A stretch of 37,835 nucleotides of DNA from positions 1 through 37,835 of the forward strand of contig JAGUYC010000258.1 of NCBI GenBank assembly GCA_020061515.1. The letters run 5' to 3'. The position numbers were made by a program, and so were the translations under genes. Below are positions 37,761 to 37,835 of this stretch, piece after piece. The notes below the pieces were generated by a model. It was given only the letters and a program-made list of their open reading frames with translations, was not told the DNA's origin and did not search any database. The DNA is from Gemmatimonadota bacterium. GTDB taxonomy: Bacteria > Orphanbacterota > Orphanbacteria > Orphanbacterales > Orphanbacteraceae. Positions within the stretch are counted from its first letter, which is position 1; every line of letters begins with the position of its first letter.

Positions 37761-37835
37761 ATTGCAACGACCGAGCCACGCGCGGGTGGCGGCCACGGGC
37801 GCCTGCTCGTCCGACGACTCAGCCACGGCGGGTGA

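Overview
GC-rich (roughly two-thirds G+C by eye) bacterial chromosomal window, mostly core genes. The lineage cannot be determined from the sequence alone. FlgD/Por-like C-terminal tails and repeated GTGA/ATGA gene overlaps would fit an FCB-type or candidate-phylum bacterium, but that is only inference. Left to right: the 3' end of menA, then menC-menE; a tetraheme cytochrome c; a glutaryl-CoA-dehydrogenase-like acyl-CoA dehydrogenase; a GT-C-type membrane protein coupled to an M16 protease; a Nudix hydrolase; a membrane-fused spermidine-synthase-like protein; a polysaccharide deacetylase with an unusual insert; a CNNM/CorC-type CBS protein; a CoA-binding protein; a secreted GH57 amylase-like enzyme; ornithine aminotransferase; and a short asparaginase-like protein. 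Next comes an accessory island (about 22.3-24.9 kb), then a SpoIIE-type phosphatase and PLD pair, a complete F1Fo ATP synthase operon, a TlpA-like protein, TrmO, a cupredoxin and MscL. The most interesting region is 22.6-24.6 kb. It holds two minus-strand genes, a secreted C-type-lectin protein and an orphan membrane protein. Between them is a 68-bp sequence with the architecture of an integron attC recombination site: core boxes GCATAAC/GTTAGGC, a 16-bp stem with two extrahelical bases 6 nt apart, and the upstream gene's stop codon inside R''. This looks like a small cassette cluster with no integrase in the window. The second notable item is a 186-bp MITE-like element with 23-bp imperfect terminal inverted repeats between atpH and atpA. 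Its left end shares about 44 nt with a palindrome-rich patch beside the cassette island.
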